Assembly (NCBI GenBank): GCA_023266715.1 | Contig: JAHFPK010000016.1 | Location: 1-20,576, forward strand | Direction: 5' to 3' | DNA: 20,576 nucleotides | Source of the DNA: Hyphomicrobiales bacterium | GTDB taxonomy: Bacteria; Pseudomonadota; Alphaproteobacteria; Rhizobiales; Aestuariivirgaceae | Shown: piece after piece, positions 12,810 through 20,576 of the stretch | Layout of the letters: every line of letters starts with the position of its first letter | How positions within the stretch are numbered: the first letter of the stretch is position 1 | The notes under the pieces: generated by a model | What the model was told of the DNA's origin: nothing | What the model saw: only the letters and a program-made list of their open reading frames with translations | Databases searched by the model: none | Position numbers and translations under genes: made by a program

Positions 12810-15000
12810 CGACCGATACCTCAGTTATCGCCATCCGGCGGGCCGGACCCTTGCCGTCTGAAAAACTCGCATCGTAAGCATGTTCTGCATCCGCCGAATC
12901 ATTCAGGCCAAAGAGAATTTTGGACTCATCGAAGAGTTTAGTTCCCAAATCCATTTGGTCAATAACAAAGACCTTGGGGGAGGATAGATTTGGCCCGATC
13001 ATCGTGTCGACTTGGTCACCATCCTTAGCTTCGGTCCTGCGGATATAGCCATAATCTGTCGGCATCGGCGGCGAAGCCCATTCTTTGCCATCTGCGTCCT
13101 TCCCGCGGCGCACCGAACCACGCGGGTTTTCCATGGTGATGTCAAGTCCGTGCAGTTTCAGGTGCCCCTTCCGATAGACCCCGCTTTCTTTCTGTGCCTC
13201 GCTTGGCTCGGTATTCACCTGCTCGCGCGCCGGTGCCAGTTCGGCAGCGGTCTGGGCCTTCACCGGGGCTTGGCGGGTGCCTTCGAGCGAGGGCGCGGGT
13301 TCCGCCGCCTGAGCCTCTGGGGCCGCCTCAACCGCCTTTTCGACAGGCTTTTGCGGGATTTCCACATTTTCGGCAGGCAAAGAAGGGGCTTCCTGCGGTT
13401 TCGCGTCAAACTGGTCAAAAGCATTAGATGGCGTTTCCTGCCCTTTAGGTGAGGCTACAGGCCGTTTGAACGTCTGGGGTGCCATAGGGGCCTGACCAAC
13501 GGGAGGGGCTACAGGCGCTTGCGGCTGCGCAGGCTGGGCCACGTTCTCGGTGGGTCCGGTATAGCCGGGGGGTGTTGGCGGCAGATCGACGGGTGGCAGA
13601 CCGTTTCCTTGCTGCGGTGCAGCAGGGGGCACGATGCGGGGTTCCACCGGGGCGGCTGATGGTATTTCGGGCACCGCCGGGGCAGGGGCCTTGGGTGCTG
13701 GCAGGGCAGCATCAACGCCCTCAATGACCGAGGAGGACCCGCCACCGACAAGCGCACCGATTAGCGCATTGTCAGCAACTCCTTCGGTGATGTCCTGATT
13801 CGGGTTGGTCATGAACTGATGGATAAGGTTCTGGCCGACCTGCTGGACGCCTTCCTGACCGCCTTCGGCTGCGGTCTGGCGCAGGATGCGGGCCACCCTC
13901 TGCACCCATGTGCGCCCCGCCGGGGTTGCCATGAACCGGCGCAAGCCTGGGGTAACGCGGCCCGCCTGGGTGATCAGCATTTCAACCGGGGCTTCTTCGG
14001 ATGCACCGGGGATGAAGCCCAGTTTGGCTTCCCGCTCGACCATGAGTTTGGCCTCTTCCGGAGTCTTGCCGATGAAGGGCGAGTTGGGTGCCGCCTGGCC
14101 AGCGTTGAACTTCTCCAGTTCCTGCTGCGCCATCTGGCGCTGCTGATCGACTGAAGCGGCCCCGCCCGTAACCGCAACGCCGGTTCCGCCCGACAGCACT
14201 CCGGCGCCACCAAGGGCAGCCGTCGTGCCCAGCGCATTGCCAAGCTGGGCGGTCCAGCTATTCTCCCACCCCGGCGATGGCTTCCAGTCAGGACTGTCGA
14301 ACTGCTTGCTGAATTCCTCGCTCTGCTTGTAGAGCTGCTGTTGCTCGACGGGGCGTGTATCGGTCATTAAGCGGGCGGTTTTCAGGTAAGCGTCAGCCTT
14401 GGCCTTGTCGCCCTTCCAAAGGGCGCGTGCCGCCATCTGGTAATTGATCGCCGCCACGGGATTGATGTCGAGGTTCGCAGGAATCGACTGCAGGAAGGCG
14501 TTGGCCTGTTCCGGCGTCATGGTCCCGAGATTTGCAATGCCATCCTCGACCGCCTTGACCTTGGCGGCATCATCGGTGGTGAGTTCCGACAGACCCTTGC
14601 CCGTCTGGGCCACGATCTGCCCGGCACCGCGCACGCCCGCCTTGCCGAATTCACTGAGATAGCCCGCATCCGCTGACGGCTCGGCATCGAAGGCATCAAA
14701 AGGATTTTTGCCCTTTGCCGCCCGCTCCTCGGGCGTGCCGAACATCTTGTCGAGTTCTTTCTTGCGCTTCGGATTGGCCGCATCGCTGCCAATTCCGGTG
14801 ATGGTTTTGGCCCCGGGCATGCCGGGTTCAGGCTTCGGCCCCACCCATTTGTGATCCTTGAGCAAATGAACGTCATCGGCGGAAACGGGAAACTTGGGAT
14901 CAAAAGGAACCGATGGATCCGTGTCAAACTGATCGAAAGGATTCGAAGTCGGCACCGCGCCGCCCGAAGGGCTGTCGAATATGTCGAAGGCATTGGCCAT
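12262..15000 (-). CDS. Giant polyvalent virion protein, N-terminal part with InPase-like domain; 3' end overprinted by a homing endonuclease
   Basis: The 912-residue frame begins with FDxFD repeats (residues 5-9, 22-26, 101-105 and again 528-532). A helical region follows (about 115-420, Gly-rich at 258-283), then a long Pro/Ala-rich linker (430-600). Next is a domain like the inorganic-pyrophosphatase-type InPase of phage polyvalent proteins (606-745: HGLDITMENPRGSVRRGKD, DYGYIRRT, DGDQVDTMIGP, VFVIDQ, FSDGKGPARR). Genuine sequence appears to end near residue 746. Residues 747-888 are a shifted-frame reading of a homing endonuclease gene, and 889-912 an out-of-frame reading of downstream host sequence. 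The original gene was probably joined to the part now at 7671-12335. It is likely a virion protein ejected with the DNA. Confidence 0.8.
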   Translation of the reverse strand: MANAFDIFDSPSGGAVPTSNPFDQFDTDPSVPFDPKFPVSADDVHLLKDHKWVGPKPEPGMPGAKTITGIGSDAANPKRKKELDKMFGTPEERAAKGKNPFDAFDAEPSADAGYLSEFGKAGVRGAGQIVAQTGKGLSELTTDDAAKVKAVEDGIANLGTMTPEQANAFLQSIPANLDINPVAAINYQMAARALWKGDKAKADAYLKTARLMTDTRPVEQQQLYKQSEEFSKQFDSPDWKPSPGWENSWTAQLGNALGTTAALGGAGVLSGGTGVAVTGGAASVDQQRQMAQQELEKFNAGQAAPNSPFIGKTPEEAKLMVEREAKLGFIPGASEEAPVEMLITQAGRVTPGLRRFMATPAGRTWVQRVARILRQTAAEGGQEGVQQVGQNLIHQFMTNPNQDITEGVADNALIGALVGGGSSSVIEGVDAALPAPKAPAPAVPEIPSAAPVEPRIVPPAAPQQGNGLPPVDLPPTPPGYTGPTENVAQPAQPQAPVAPPVGQAPMAPQTFKRPVASPKGQETPSNAFDQFDAKPQEAPSLPAENVEIPQKPVEKAVEAAPEAQAAEPAPSLEGTRQAPVKAQTAAELAPAREQVNTEPSEAQKESGVYRKGHLKLHGLDITMENPRGSVRRGKDADGKEWASPPMPTDYGYIRRTEAKDGDQVDTMIGPNLSSPKVFVIDQMDLGTKLFDESKILFGLNDSADAEHAYDASFSDGKGPARRMAITEVSVDEFKQWLKNGNTKAPFARQRDTQSIQDTGIQSLEKNAATVQQSEGRSVSELRGKRAEGLSRVEQGLPVLPEGIRAEAKSEPNAGPNRQREGLPSRQRPLGNETAAVREPTQHKIGDIERTKDDSEPSGQNLGPASSGSSTTTTTGNVGKRGAISGEISGTSSKVSLPQPAFRQAAGGIRRQS
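12336..12809 (-). mobile_element. Homing endonuclease insertion splitting the giant virion gene
   Basis: Encodes a homing endonuclease of about 158 residues: HNLSRTPEYKAWKRM (22-36), YGGRGLKVYPEW (51-62), an intact LDRIDN (83-88), GYLPGNVRWAT (91-101) and a C-terminal MTASQAAKTLGLHPLAVQQR (122-141) that looks like a DNA-binding helix-turn-helix. It lies between InPase-encoding sequence and the resumed host sequence. The host frame before it and after it differ by an insertion length of 1 modulo 3. It has no stop of its own and is fused in frame to the downstream host part. The exact 5' boundary lies between about 12785 and 12750. Confidence 0.75.
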
Positions 15001-15003
15001 TGG

Positions 15004-15966
15004 CTACTGGCCCCCAATGATACTCTTGGAAGCGCCTTCGCCATATTTTGCATCAAACTCGGCCGCGAGGTCCGGATGCTGCTTGAGATAATCGATTGCC
15101 CTAGGCGGAATGGCACCTGTGGCAGGGGCCGCCGCAGCCTCTGGAGCCGCAGGCCCTCCTTGGTCTGTCTTGCCAGCGCCCGACTGAGTAAGCGGAAGTT
15201 CATCACTGGGAAGCCCGAAGCGTTTCCAAATCTCAGCCTTCTTCGCAGCCGTTTCTTCGGGCGTGCCGCCGATATTCTTCTCCCATTCGCCAAGTTCCCG
15301 GTTGGCGGCAATGAGCAGGCTGTTCTGGCTGGCCCTTGTGCCAGATTTTCCGCCAGTTTTGATCTCGGTGTTGATTTTTTCGATCTCTGCCCTGATCTTG
15401 GCGCGCTTCAGGTCCTCATATTCCGCGTCATTCACCTTGGAATTCTTGCCAGCGTATCGCTTCACATAGTCATCAACCGTGAGCGCCTGCTGGAGCACAA
15501 GGTCCGATGGCCCGGACTGAATCATCCGCTTGTGCTGGGTGTCGTCGATAAAGCCTTCCTGCTGCAGGACGTTGAGGCTTTCATCCCATGCCTGCTTCTG
15601 CTCCGGGGAACCTTTTTGGAGGGAGAGGACATATTGCGCCGCCCGCCCGAAAGCCTGGGCCTTTTTCTTGGCGAAGATGTATTCCTCCGGCTTCATGCCG
15701 TCGAAGGCCTCATAGACCTGCTTCTGGATTTGCGGGTAGGCATTGAGCTTGTTGATGGCATCCGGCTGGCCTGCGGTCTGGGCTTGGCGGTATCCGGCAA
15801 GGGCCGACTGGCCGCCGATCTCGTCCTGAAGTTTCAGGGCTTCCAGTTCGCTGCGCGCCGGCGCGTTCTGCAATTCATAATCGCGCGCATTGGCCCCCTG
15901 CGCTGCCTGGGTGATGGCGGCAAGATCGGGTTGCGGGGTTCTGACTTGGAGGGCGACTTGTCCCAT
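15004..15966 (-). CDS. Putative ejection/internal virion protein, 320 residues
   Basis: A long, mostly helical, Gln/Ala/Lys-rich protein: ALAGYRQAQTAGQPDAINKL, YVLSLQKGSPEQKQAWDESL, a charged coiled-coil-like stretch (RAKIRAEIEKINTEIKTGG) and a Pro/Ala-rich segment before the C-terminal RAIDYLKQHPDLAAEFDAKY. AGGAG lies 7 bases before ATG 15966. Its position between the 224-residue DNA-transfer-like protein and the giant protein matches the order of podovirus ejection proteins. Function is inferred from that layout and composition, not from a clear domain. Confidence 0.65.
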   Translation of the reverse strand: MGQVALQVRTPQPDLAAITQAAQGANARDYELQNAPARSELEALKLQDEIGGQSALAGYRQAQTAGQPDAINKLNAYPQIQKQVYEAFDGMKPEEYIFAKKKAQAFGRAAQYVLSLQKGSPEQKQAWDESLNVLQQEGFIDDTQHKRMIQSGPSDLVLQQALTVDDYVKRYAGKNSKVNDAEYEDLKRAKIRAEIEKINTEIKTGGKSGTRASQNSLLIAANRELGEWEKNIGGTPEETAAKKAEIWKRFGLPSDELPLTQSGAGKTDQGGPAAPEAAAAPATGAIPPRAIDYLKQHPDLAAEFDAKYGEGASKSIIGGQ

Positions 15967-15975
15967 GGCATGCTC

Positions 15976-16650
15976 CTAGTAAATACTGGTCGGCTGCCGA
16001 TACGCAGTTGGATTGCGCATCGCCAGATAGGCCAGGTTCGAGGTGACGCCATTGATTCCCGAGGTCAGCGCATTGGCTCCGCCCACCGTGCCGGCCGCTT
16101 CCGATTCGCCGCGGTCAAGGGCAAGGCGCGCAAGGCTGGAGCCTGCATTGGTGGCGGCTGCTCCTTGTCCAGCCGCCGCGTTCTGGCCCATGCCCGCGAG
16201 TTGGTAAAGCCTGTCCATATACTGGCCAAACTTGAGTGAACCGAGTTCCGAGCCATATTCGGCAAGGCGTTTTTCCTGGCCGCCGGACAGCAGATTGCCT
16301 CGGGCTGCCGCCGAATGATCCCGCGCCCTGATGCCCTCCTGAAGGGCGACCTGATAGTCCGGCGAATTGCGGAACGCGGCGAGGGCTGAATCGCTGAAGG
16401 CCTGCCCGCCTGTGGGATGGGCGGCGGTGGGAAGGCCATACATTTCGGCGATGTTGGAAAGCGAACTGGCCCCAGTCCCAGCGTAGGGAGCCAAGTCCTG
16501 GCGGGTCTGCTCATACATCTTGAGGGTGACATCGGAGGCATCCTTAGAGGCGTTGGCTTGCGCCTTGGCAGCCTTCGAGGCCGCAGACGAGCCAATTAGG
16601 GCGGAGCCTATGCCGCCTGCTACTGTTGCGATTACGCCTCCGACTGGCAC
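15976..16650 (-). CDS. Putative DNA-transfer (ejection) protein, P22 gp7-like
   Basis: The 224-residue product begins with a Gly/Ala/Ser-rich hydrophobic segment (VIATVAGGIGSALIGSSAAS). It continues with KAAKAQANASKDASDVTLKM and EQTRQDLAPYAGTGASSLSN, a pattern shared with DNA-injection proteins of P22-like and related podoviruses. The rest is Ala/Gly-rich and helical. The start is GTG 16650, with GGAG 7 bases upstream. It is the first of three successive ejection-type genes. Such proteins leave the virion to help the DNA cross the envelope. Confidence 0.7.
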   Translation of the reverse strand: MPVGGVIATVAGGIGSALIGSSAASKAAKAQANASKDASDVTLKMYEQTRQDLAPYAGTGASSLSNIAEMYGLPTAAHPTGGQAFSDSALAAFRNSPDYQVALQEGIRARDHSAAARGNLLSGGQEKRLAEYGSELGSLKFGQYMDRLYQLAGMGQNAAAGQGAAATNAGSSLARLALDRGESEAAGTVGGANALTSGINGVTSNLAYLAMRNPTAYRQPTSIY

Positions 16651-16685
16651 TTGTTATCTCCGGTAATCGTAGTAGTCTAGCCCCA

Positions 16686-17270
16686 ATGGCTATCGCAAAT
16701 ATATCTGAGAATGCCGTGCCTCGTTTGAGGTATTCCCCGAAGGATTTGCCTTCGCAAGAGGCGTTGCTGGCGCTCCTGAAATATGATCCAGAGACAGGAC
16801 TCCTTTATTGGAGAGAACGGGCCGCCGAGCGCTTTTCCACGAAAAGAAACTGGAAGATATGGAATACGCGATTTGCTGGGAAGGAGGCCCTCAAGAACGG
16901 ACCCAATGGGTATAAAGCCGGTCGAATTGAAAATGTCTACTATAACGCCCATCGGGTGATTTGGAAGATGATTTACGGGACCGACCCAGAGTTCATCGAC
17001 CATATTAATGGGAGCCTAAAAGACAATAGACTGAGCAATCTTCGTTCTGTGAGCAAAACCGGAAACGCTCAAAACATGAAGAAGCGCAAGGACAACACCA
17101 GTGGGACAACCGGCGTTAGCTGGAATCGGCTCATTCAAAAATGGGGCGCTCAGATCAGCGTAGAAAAGACAATCGTTTACCTTGGTTGGTTCACAAGCAA
17201 AGAACAGGCGATCATCGTGCGCAAGTCAGCAGAAAAGAATTTCGGATATCATCCGAACCACGGACGTTAA
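16686..17270 (+). CDS. HNH-AP2 homing endonuclease, opposite to the virion genes
   Basis: Starting at ATG 16686, the 194-residue product has LPSQEALLALLKYDPETGLLYW (21-42) and an HNH core: YNAHRVIWKM (His89), FIDHINGSLKDNRLSNLR (Asp105, His106, Asn108, Asn114). An AP2-type DNA-binding domain follows (about 138-190: SGTTGVSWNRLIQKWGAQ, YLGWFTSKEQA). This is a complete free-standing homing endonuclease. It sits on the plus strand between two minus-strand virion genes. Its TAA shares bases with the stop codon of the converging GNAT-like gene. Its upstream end reaches the ribosome binding site of the 224-residue ejection protein. It is a clear paralogue of the gene at 19866-20417. Confidence 0.88.
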   Translation: MAIANISENAVPRLRYSPKDLPSQEALLALLKYDPETGLLYWRERAAERFSTKRNWKIWNTRFAGKEALKNGPNGYKAGRIENVYYNAHRVIWKMIYGTDPEFIDHINGSLKDNRLSNLRSVSKTGNAQNMKKRKDNTSGTTGVSWNRLIQKWGAQISVEKTIVYLGWFTSKEQAIIVRKSAEKNFGYHPNHGR

Positions 17271-18109
17271 TGAACGTCTTCATCGGAATGGTTCAGCCCA
17301 GATACATAAAAGCCATCTCCACGCACAACGATGGTGGCATCCACGATGTCGATTGCAACGGGGTTCCTGGAAACAAGCGCTATTGGTGCGTAATCCGCCA
17401 TGACTGCCCAACGATTATATAAGATAACGGCCTTTTCTGCCTGCCCGCCGAGGAACATTTCACAGGCCATACCGACGTAGCGGTCATGCGTGTCATCATC
17501 GGGGTGGGGGGCTTCCTTCCGGCCCAGCTTCCGGTATTCGGCGGCAAGCCGCTCATGGAACCAGTGGCCCCTTTCCTCAAGGCCCTTGGCGGTCAGCAGC
17601 CAGTCCTGAATGGTGATGCCGAAGATATCGGCGGGGATGGTTTTGCCGTCCTTGGTCCAGCCCCTTGGATTGGTGAACAGCTTCTTGCCGCCGACACAGC
17701 GCGCCAGTGCTCTTGCACCCAGATTGCCATGCGGGCAGCGGGTCATCAACTCAAAACAGGCAGTGCGGGTGAACATCCAGAAGACGCAAGCCTTGGCGAA
17801 GTCAGCCGCCCATTGCCCGCGCCCTATAGGAAGAACCTGAGTGTGGGCTTCGAACAGGCCCTGCTGCAACTGGATCAGCAGCATGGCTCCATGCTCGCCC
17901 ACAAGCAGCACATTGGCTGGGTTTTCCACCGCGAAGGTGAGATCAATTGTTCCTTCAACAGGCCCCCTGACCCATGGATAGACCGCAGGGTCATTGACGA
18001 TTTCATTGAGCCGTTTTGCATCAAAGCTGCGGGTAACGCCCAGAAGCGAGGTGTGGAAATCGGATACCGGCGATTTGTTGGGCGGAGCGATTTCAGAAGC
18101 GAGGTGCAT
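17267..18109 (-). CDS. Phage GNAT-fold-like protein (DUF2824-like)
   Basis: The 280-residue product has a segment LFEAHTQVLPIGRGQWAADF, then ACVFWMFTRTACFELMTRCP and NLGARALARCVGGKKLF. This matches the pattern of phage GNAT-like proteins (DUF2824 type) encoded near tail and head-completion genes. The downstream half (KTIPADIFGITIQDWLL, DDDTHDRYVGMACEMFLGG) is typical of the same group. Substrate and role are unknown. ATG 18109 overlaps the upstream stop as TAATG and has GGAAG just before it. A TTG at 18121 is a weaker alternative. Confidence 0.7.
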   Translation of the reverse strand: MHLASEIAPPNKSPVSDFHTSLLGVTRSFDAKRLNEIVNDPAVYPWVRGPVEGTIDLTFAVENPANVLLVGEHGAMLLIQLQQGLFEAHTQVLPIGRGQWAADFAKACVFWMFTRTACFELMTRCPHGNLGARALARCVGGKKLFTNPRGWTKDGKTIPADIFGITIQDWLLTAKGLEERGHWFHERLAAEYRKLGRKEAPHPDDDTHDRYVGMACEMFLGGQAEKAVILYNRWAVMADYAPIALVSRNPVAIDIVDATIVVRGDGFYVSGLNHSDEDVH

Positions 18110-19863
18110 TACATCTTCCAACTCAATGACATTCCAGATTGATAGACCGTTGGAATATTATTGTCACCGAAGAAGGTTGTCGTGCCTGCAGCATCAACAT
18201 ATTCTATCCATTGCAGGTAATGCGAGCCAAGGCCGACAAGACCGCGATAGTGTCCAATCGCATTGATTTCAGCATTCGCTAAGGCCGAAGAGACCAATCC
18301 CGGCAATCCGCTGAAGGCATTTGTGACATCAAGACCAACACCCACACACCAGAATCGCGCGGCGTCTGAAGCTGAATTGGCTGCCGCGCTGGAAACCATC
18401 ACATTGACGGCGTCTTCATTCATGCCGCAAACTACGGTAATCCGGTTTGATGTGCTGGCATTTGCCGCCTGCCAAGCGGCGGTCGCATATGTGTAAGTGT
18501 TAGTGCTATCGCGCACTACGGATGACACCTCAACACGGTTGTATGCGTTCCAGACATCAAGCCGGTTGGCCGAACCGCCCGCAGCCGCGGCCGGGAAGAA
18601 CATCATGTTCAATTGGCCATTGGCGCCTGAAGCGGAAGTTTGAATTGTTCCAACCCAGACTCCGCGCTGGGCTGCGGGACCATTGGTAATGGCAATCTTG
18701 TTCACCCAAGTGCCATCAACCCGTTCAAGTTCCGTGGTTCCCGCCCCAGTGCCACGGGTAACAGCGGTGGCCCATGCAGGCCCCCTTGTGCAGCGCAAGG
18801 TGCCAGCGTCGTTCCAGACAAACATATCATAGACGCTGGATACCGCGCCCGCCGCCGGTGATTTGGTGGCGTCGGCAAGCGTTTGGGACAGTTCCGAAAA
18901 TTGCACCACCTGCCAGGATGAGCCATTGTAGAGCCGGATGTAGTTATGCTTGTAAGGGGTGTAATAGACCGTGGTCGCGGCCGTCACATCGGATACCAGT
19001 ACAGGTACCGCCGTGGTGAGGGTAAGCCTGCCGCCAGGATCGCCGGTCGGCGCATTGTAATGATCCCCGACGACACGCCAGCGCGAGGAAGTGGTGTCAT
19101 ACCAGAATAGCTTCGAAATGCCCGGCTCAATGACCAGATTGGCGGGCAGTGCGAAACGGTTGGCGGCGCTTGAAGATGAGCTTTCGTTTACGAAAGTGTG
19201 CCGAAGCGATGAAATATTGGTGTATTCGAATAGTCGGCCAATCGTGCCGCCTGCCCATCCGGTAAAATTCACGACAGTCGAGGAATCCTGCCTCACGTAG
19301 AAGGCGGTGGAAAATCCGGTTGGGGCGTAATCATTTTGGTCAGCAGCAAGCGAACTCGGCGAAATGATTGAGGTCAGCGAGAAAGACCCGGAAATCGCCG
19401 CCGCAACCTGGGTCCAGACCGCAGTGGAAGCTGTGCCGGAGGTGGTGCAGACATAGAGAAGATCGTTCGTAATGTCCCAAATTACCGAGGCTCCGGAGCC
19501 GCCGAGCGAACCCTGGTTGCCCGCCACATTGCCGTTTGGATCGCCGGGATAGACGGCAAAAGCTGCGGTGACGTTCGCAGCAGGATCAACAACCGGATCG
19601 CGGGTCCAGACTGTGACGCCAGCGGAATCCTTGAGCACGCATTTGTAAGTGGTGCTCGGATCAAGGAAGATATCGACAGGCGAGCGGCCAGCGCTGTCAA
19701 GCGTGATCGGGTTGGGATTAGCAGTGAGTGGGTTGAGGCTAGGGTCGTTGAAAGTATCGGCTGGCGTACTTGTCGTAGTTACAAAAAAATACAAAAAGCC
19801 TCCAGCATAAACATCGGTGGCGCTGGAAAATTGGGGGTCCGGGTTGATGAATCGGGTTGACAC
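18109..19863 (-). CDS. Tail fibre/tailspike-like protein
   Basis: The 584-residue product opens with STRFINPDPQFSSATDVYAG, YFFVTTTSTPADTFNDPSLN and DSAGRSPVDIFLDPSTTYKC. This N-terminal layout (virion-attachment region with TP.DTF.DPSL and LD.AGR..VDIFL) is common in phage tail-fibre and tailspike proteins. A middle part has ASVIWDITNDLLYVCTTSGT and an Ala/Gly/Thr/Ser-rich, beta-type remainder. It is probably the receptor-contacting or adaptor protein. It begins at GTG 19863, whose ribosome binding site AAGGGGG lies inside the end of the upstream homing endonuclease gene. Confidence 0.75.
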   Translation of the reverse strand: MSTRFINPDPQFSSATDVYAGGFLYFFVTTTSTPADTFNDPSLNPLTANPNPITLDSAGRSPVDIFLDPSTTYKCVLKDSAGVTVWTRDPVVDPAANVTAAFAVYPGDPNGNVAGNQGSLGGSGASVIWDITNDLLYVCTTSGTASTAVWTQVAAAISGSFSLTSIISPSSLAADQNDYAPTGFSTAFYVRQDSSTVVNFTGWAGGTIGRLFEYTNISSLRHTFVNESSSSSAANRFALPANLVIEPGISKLFWYDTTSSRWRVVGDHYNAPTGDPGGRLTLTTAVPVLVSDVTAATTVYYTPYKHNYIRLYNGSSWQVVQFSELSQTLADATKSPAAGAVSSVYDMFVWNDAGTLRCTRGPAWATAVTRGTGAGTTELERVDGTWVNKIAITNGPAAQRGVWVGTIQTSASGANGQLNMMFFPAAAAGGSANRLDVWNAYNRVEVSSVVRDSTNTYTYATAAWQAANASTSNRITVVCGMNEDAVNVMVSSAAANSASDAARFWCVGVGLDVTNAFSGLPGLVSSALANAEINAIGHYRGLVGLGSHYLQWIEYVDAAGTTTFFGDNNIPTVYQSGMSLSWKM

Positions 19864-19865
19864 TG

Positions 19866-20417
19866 CTACCCCCTTCCGTGATTTGGATGATAGCCGAAAT
19901 CCTGCTCGGCGGACTTACGAACCTGCATTGCTTTTTCCTTTTCACTCTCACGAAAATTGCCAAGAATTACGTTCTCTCCGTCAAGGTTCTGAATTTTGGC
20001 GACCCATCGTTGGTCTCGTTCGGTCCAAGAAACTCCTGTGCATCCGCTCGTGTTGTTTTTAAACCTTGCGGCATTGCGTCGATTAACTGCATCTGTCGCT
20101 TCACGGAGATTAACTTCACGATTATCTGGCCTCTGGCCGTTGATGTGATCAATTTGCGGCGGTTCAGTGCCGTGGACCATCTTGAAAATAACGCGATGCG
20201 CATAGAATAGATTGTTGTTAATTGCCCCAATCATGTAGCCGCCTTCAGTTGTGGCGGTAAAAGCTTCTTTGTTGGCACATCTGGTGTTCCACGACTTAAA
20301 AGTCCGCTCATTGGGAAACTCAGAGATTGGCCTTGCTTTCCAAAGCAGCTTTCCCGTCTCCGGTTCGTAGCGGAGCAGTTGCAAGAGGACTTCTTGTGAT
20401 GGGAGAGATTTGGCCAT
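19866..20417 (-). CDS. HNH-AP2 homing endonuclease between tail genes
   Basis: The 183-residue product has LPSQEVLLQLLRYEPETGKLLW (5-26) and HNH residues in YAHRVIFKMVHG (His74) and IDHINGQRPDNREVNLR (Asp90, His91, Asn93, Asn99). The AP2-type domain runs about 122-175 (SGCTGVSWTERDQRWVA, VILGNFRESEKEKAM). The C-terminus, FGYHPNHGRG, is nearly that of the endonuclease at 16686-17270. AGGA precedes ATG 20417. It is inserted between the end of one tail gene and the start of the next without breaking either, and shares the strand of the virion genes. Confidence 0.88.
   Translation of the reverse strand: MAKSLPSQEVLLQLLRYEPETGKLLWKARPISEFPNERTFKSWNTRCANKEAFTATTEGGYMIGAINNNLFYAHRVIFKMVHGTEPPQIDHINGQRPDNREVNLREATDAVNRRNAARFKNNTSGCTGVSWTERDQRWVAKIQNLDGENVILGNFRESEKEKAMQVRKSAEQDFGYHPNHGRG
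19869..19875 (-). promoter_or_regulatory. Ribosome binding site of the tail gene, inside the endonuclease end
   Basis: AAGGGGG lies 5 bases before GTG 19863 and codes for the last residues of the upstream endonuclease. Insertion of that gene must have kept or supplied this site. Confidence 0.55.
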
Positions 20418-20423
20418 TTGTTC

Positions 20424-20576
20424 CTACTTTATCACAAATCCACCCGAATTGCTATCAAGAGCACCATCGAAGATTAGCAAATAAGTGCAGCCGATGATGA
20501 TGTCATTGTTGCCAGCCTGGGCGGCTCCGTTGGTCTTGTAGACCTTGATTGTTCCAAGCGGATCAGTGCCGTCAGT
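20424..20576 (-). CDS. 3' end of a tail-associated gene (partial)
   Basis: An open minus-strand frame covers the right edge and ends at TAG 20426-20424, giving the last 50 residues. The sequence TIKVYKTNGAAQAGNNDIII followed by LIFDGALDSNSGGFVIK resembles the Gly/Asn-rich C-terminal repeats of phage tail proteins. The homing endonuclease gene starts 6 bases downstream. The bulk of the gene is outside the window. Confidence 0.6.
   Translation of the reverse strand, partial: TDGTDPLGTIKVYKTNGAAQAGNNDIIIGCTYLLIFDGALDSNSGGFVIK

Noticed and set aside
14851..16239. 462-residue plus-strand open frame across two minus-strand virion genes
   Set aside because: It crosses gene borders of well-supported minus-strand genes and has a low-information, antisense-like composition.

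Overview
The window is a piece of a tailed-phage genome, or of a prophage, with podovirus-like virion genes. The host is most likely an alphaproteobacterium: a tRNA remnant at 548-594 looks like the 3' half of an alphaproteobacterial tRNA-Val(GAC), and the lysis genes resemble those of phages of that class. The host call is an inference. There is no ribosomal, metabolic or other chromosomal gene.

Layout. (1) Positions 1-3795, plus strand: a tightly packed cassette of small early/accessory genes. These are a winged-helix-like protein, a beta-order adenine methyltransferase, two DUF551-like proteins, an Ead/Ea22-like protein and several unknowns. Almost every junction is a 4-base ATGA overlap, so translation is probably coupled. 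The tRNA-Val 3' half sits antisense inside this cassette and is the best candidate for a phage attachment core. (2) Positions 3796-3964: a convergent gap with a strong hairpin. (3) Positions 3965-7609, minus strand: a lysis region with secreted lipoprotein-like and spanin-like proteins, a two-TM holin candidate, two one-TM micropeptides and a GH19-type endolysin. It is preceded by a four-gene membrane cluster containing an ExbB/TolQ/MotA-like proton-channel subunit and an ExbD-like partner whose periplasmic part is a DUF2135/YfaP-like domain. (4) Positions 7671-16650, minus strand: virion/ejection genes. Two P22-like ejection-type proteins precede a giant polyvalent protein with an InPase-like domain, an HEALH metalloprotease and an LPD38-like C-terminus. 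(5) Positions 16686-20576: a GNAT-like protein, a tail protein and the 3' end of another tail gene, interrupted by two HNH-AP2 homing endonuclease genes.

The main observation is that the giant protein gene has been invaded twice by homing endonuclease genes of one family (SRTP...YGGRG...RIDN). In both copies the same alternative (-1) frame is free of stops. At the second copy (11582-12061) the host frame reads straight through and resumes correctly, so the endonuclease gene is nested inside an uninterrupted structural gene. At the first copy (about 12336-12809) the insertion shifts the frame, so the giant gene is split and the endonuclease is fused in frame to the C-terminal part. With the two HNH-AP2 genes, four homing endonucleases of two families lie within about 9 kb.

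The second main observation is the phage-encoded ExbB/ExbD-type pair with an unusual periplasmic domain, in line with the endolysin. It may be a proton-motive-force-driven envelope machine, perhaps for lysis timing or for protecting the infected cell.
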